Part shown: one piece after another, positions 63,433 to 64,000 of the stretch
How the letters are laid out: each line of letters begins with the position of its first letter
Position numbering within the stretch: the first letter of the stretch is position 1
NCBI RefSeq assembly: GCF_004366715.1
Contig: NZ_SOQZ01000004.1
Coordinates: 248,001-312,000, forward strand
DNA: 64,000 bases
Direction of reading: 5' to 3'
Source: Meridianimaribacter flavus
Lineage (GTDB): Bacteria; Bacteroidota; Bacteroidia; Flavobacteriales; Flavobacteriaceae
Program-made: the position numbers and the translations under genes
The notes under the pieces: generated by a model
Told to the model about the DNA's origin: nothing
The model's input: the letters and a program-made list of their open reading frames with translations, nothing else
The model's database searches: none

Positions 63433-64000
63433 ATGATGAAACATTTTAAATTATTATTTGTCAGTTTTGCTCTTGTTACAGGGTTATTTACATCTTGTTC
63501 TAAAAACGAGCCAATTTCAGAAGAATTAAATATTCAAAAAACCGAAGCTATAACACTATCATTAAATAGGTTGTCTCAACAATTTAACAGTGATGGAAAT
63601 GTAACTGCTTCAGGAAACCCTTCAGGCAACATAGTATTCGATTTCGGTTTTGATTTTGTATATCCTTTACACTTGTCTTTTAACAATAACAGTTCTGTTT
63701 ACGTTAACAGTTTAGACGATTTAATTGAAATCTTAATCAATTCGTCAACCAATTTATACATTGATGGTATTCAATTTCCTTTTAATGTTGAAGTCTATGA
63801 CGAAAATTCAAATTCAATAGTTGTAATTACTATTAATTCTGAAGCAGAGTTTTATGATTTGATAGAGAGCTTAGATTGGGATGACCAAGATGAGTGCGAT
63901 TGTTACCAAAACTACAACCCTGTTTGTGTTGAAGTTACTGATGTTGCAGGCGTTGTTTTTACAGTAACTTACCCTAACTCTTGCTATGCAATTTGTGATG
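63433..64000 (+). CDS. Lipoprotein with Kazal-like domain (3' end outside window)
   Basis: The first about 189 residues of a gene running off the window. ATG at 63433 (a second ATG follows at once) gives a lipoprotein signal with lipobox FTSC (about Cys22). A region of about 140 residues follows with no family I recognise (IVFDFGFDFVYPLHLSFNNN). A cysteine-rich segment at the end (CDCYQNYNPVCVEVTDVAG, then TYPNSCYAICD) resembles the Kazal-type inhibitor pattern Y-x-P-V-C ... T-Y-x-N-x-C-x-A. It is divergent from the ECF sigma gene, so it may be regulated by that system. Confidence 0.65.
   Translation, partial: MMKHFKLLFVSFALVTGLFTSCSKNEPISEELNIQKTEAITLSLNRLSQQFNSDGNVTASGNPSGNIVFDFGFDFVYPLHLSFNNNSSVYVNSLDDLIEILINSSTNLYIDGIQFPFNVEVYDENSNSIVVITINSEAEFYDLIESLDWDDQDECDCYQNYNPVCVEVTDVAGVVFTVTYPNSCYAICD

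Noticed and set aside
1-64000. CRISPR arrays, tRNA or rRNA genes
   Set aside because: I saw no regularly spaced repeats and no cloverleaf-like or rRNA-like sequence; a tRNAscan or CRISPR search would settle it.

Overview
The window is AT-rich chromosomal DNA of a member of the Flavobacteriaceae (phylum Bacteroidota). The evidence is consistent across the region. There are type IX secretion (T9SS) sorting domains of both type A and type B, many lipoproteins and TonB/FecR/ECF-sigma modules. TAnnTTTG-type -7 promoter elements occur instead of the proteobacterial -10, Shine-Dalgarno sequences are essentially absent, and TTG/GTG starts are frequent. Housekeeping proteins have typical flavobacterial lengths (GlmM 462 aa, UvrA 943 aa, RecG 712 aa). 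I cannot name the genus. The left edge cuts a lipid A acyltransferase gene and the right edge cuts a Kazal-like lipoprotein gene. I saw no tRNA, rRNA or CRISPR array.

Layout. 1-10.3 kb: lipid A acyltransferase (partial), PLP enzyme, glmM, ACP phosphodiesterase-like protein, lipoprotein gamma-glutamyltransferase, three small unknowns, K+/H+ antiporter and a cyclophilin lipoprotein. 10.5-18.2 kb: uvrA, a LOG-family protein, a secreted T9SS nuclease/phosphatase, and a very unusual protein that looks like a dead M1 peptidase joined to an outer-membrane barrel. 18.4-31.9 kb: fused 2-oxoacid dehydrogenase E1, large T9SS type B surface protein, methyltransferase plus helical partner, holA, PD-(D/E)XK protein, glycosyltransferase, OmpA lipoprotein with a strong terminator, Sua5, and a secreted retropepsin-like protein with a triple CBM48 protein. 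31.9-40.9 kb: UvrD/PcrA helicase, M20 amidohydrolase, glutamate-synthase-like flavoprotein, patatin phospholipase and recG.

40.9-45.3 kb is the accessory region. It holds a two-gene type II restriction-modification system of the BsuBI/PstI type, bounded by copies of a short repeat (GCCAACGCT). An imperfect long inverted repeat follows, and then a complete 1,301-bp IS3-family element with 25-bp terminal inverted repeats, an ATT target duplication and an A9G frameshift site.

45.3-64 kb: lysoplasmalogenase, an ECF sigma factor with a membrane partner, an atypical PlsC-like acyltransferase, CoA pyrophosphatase, a degenerate cyclophilin, M3 peptidase with a strong terminator and a TRIC-like channel. 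Then comes a compact membrane-protein locus (RDD divergent from SpoIIM - membrane protein - DUF4129 - DUF4350 - MoxR ATPase - DUF58). Last is an ECF sigma / FecR / STN-TonB receptor operon divergent from the Kazal-like lipoprotein. The best candidates for poorly described biology are the SpoIIM-MoxR-DUF58 locus, the pseudo-M1/barrel fusion, the retropepsin/CBM48 pair and the repeat-bounded restriction cassette.
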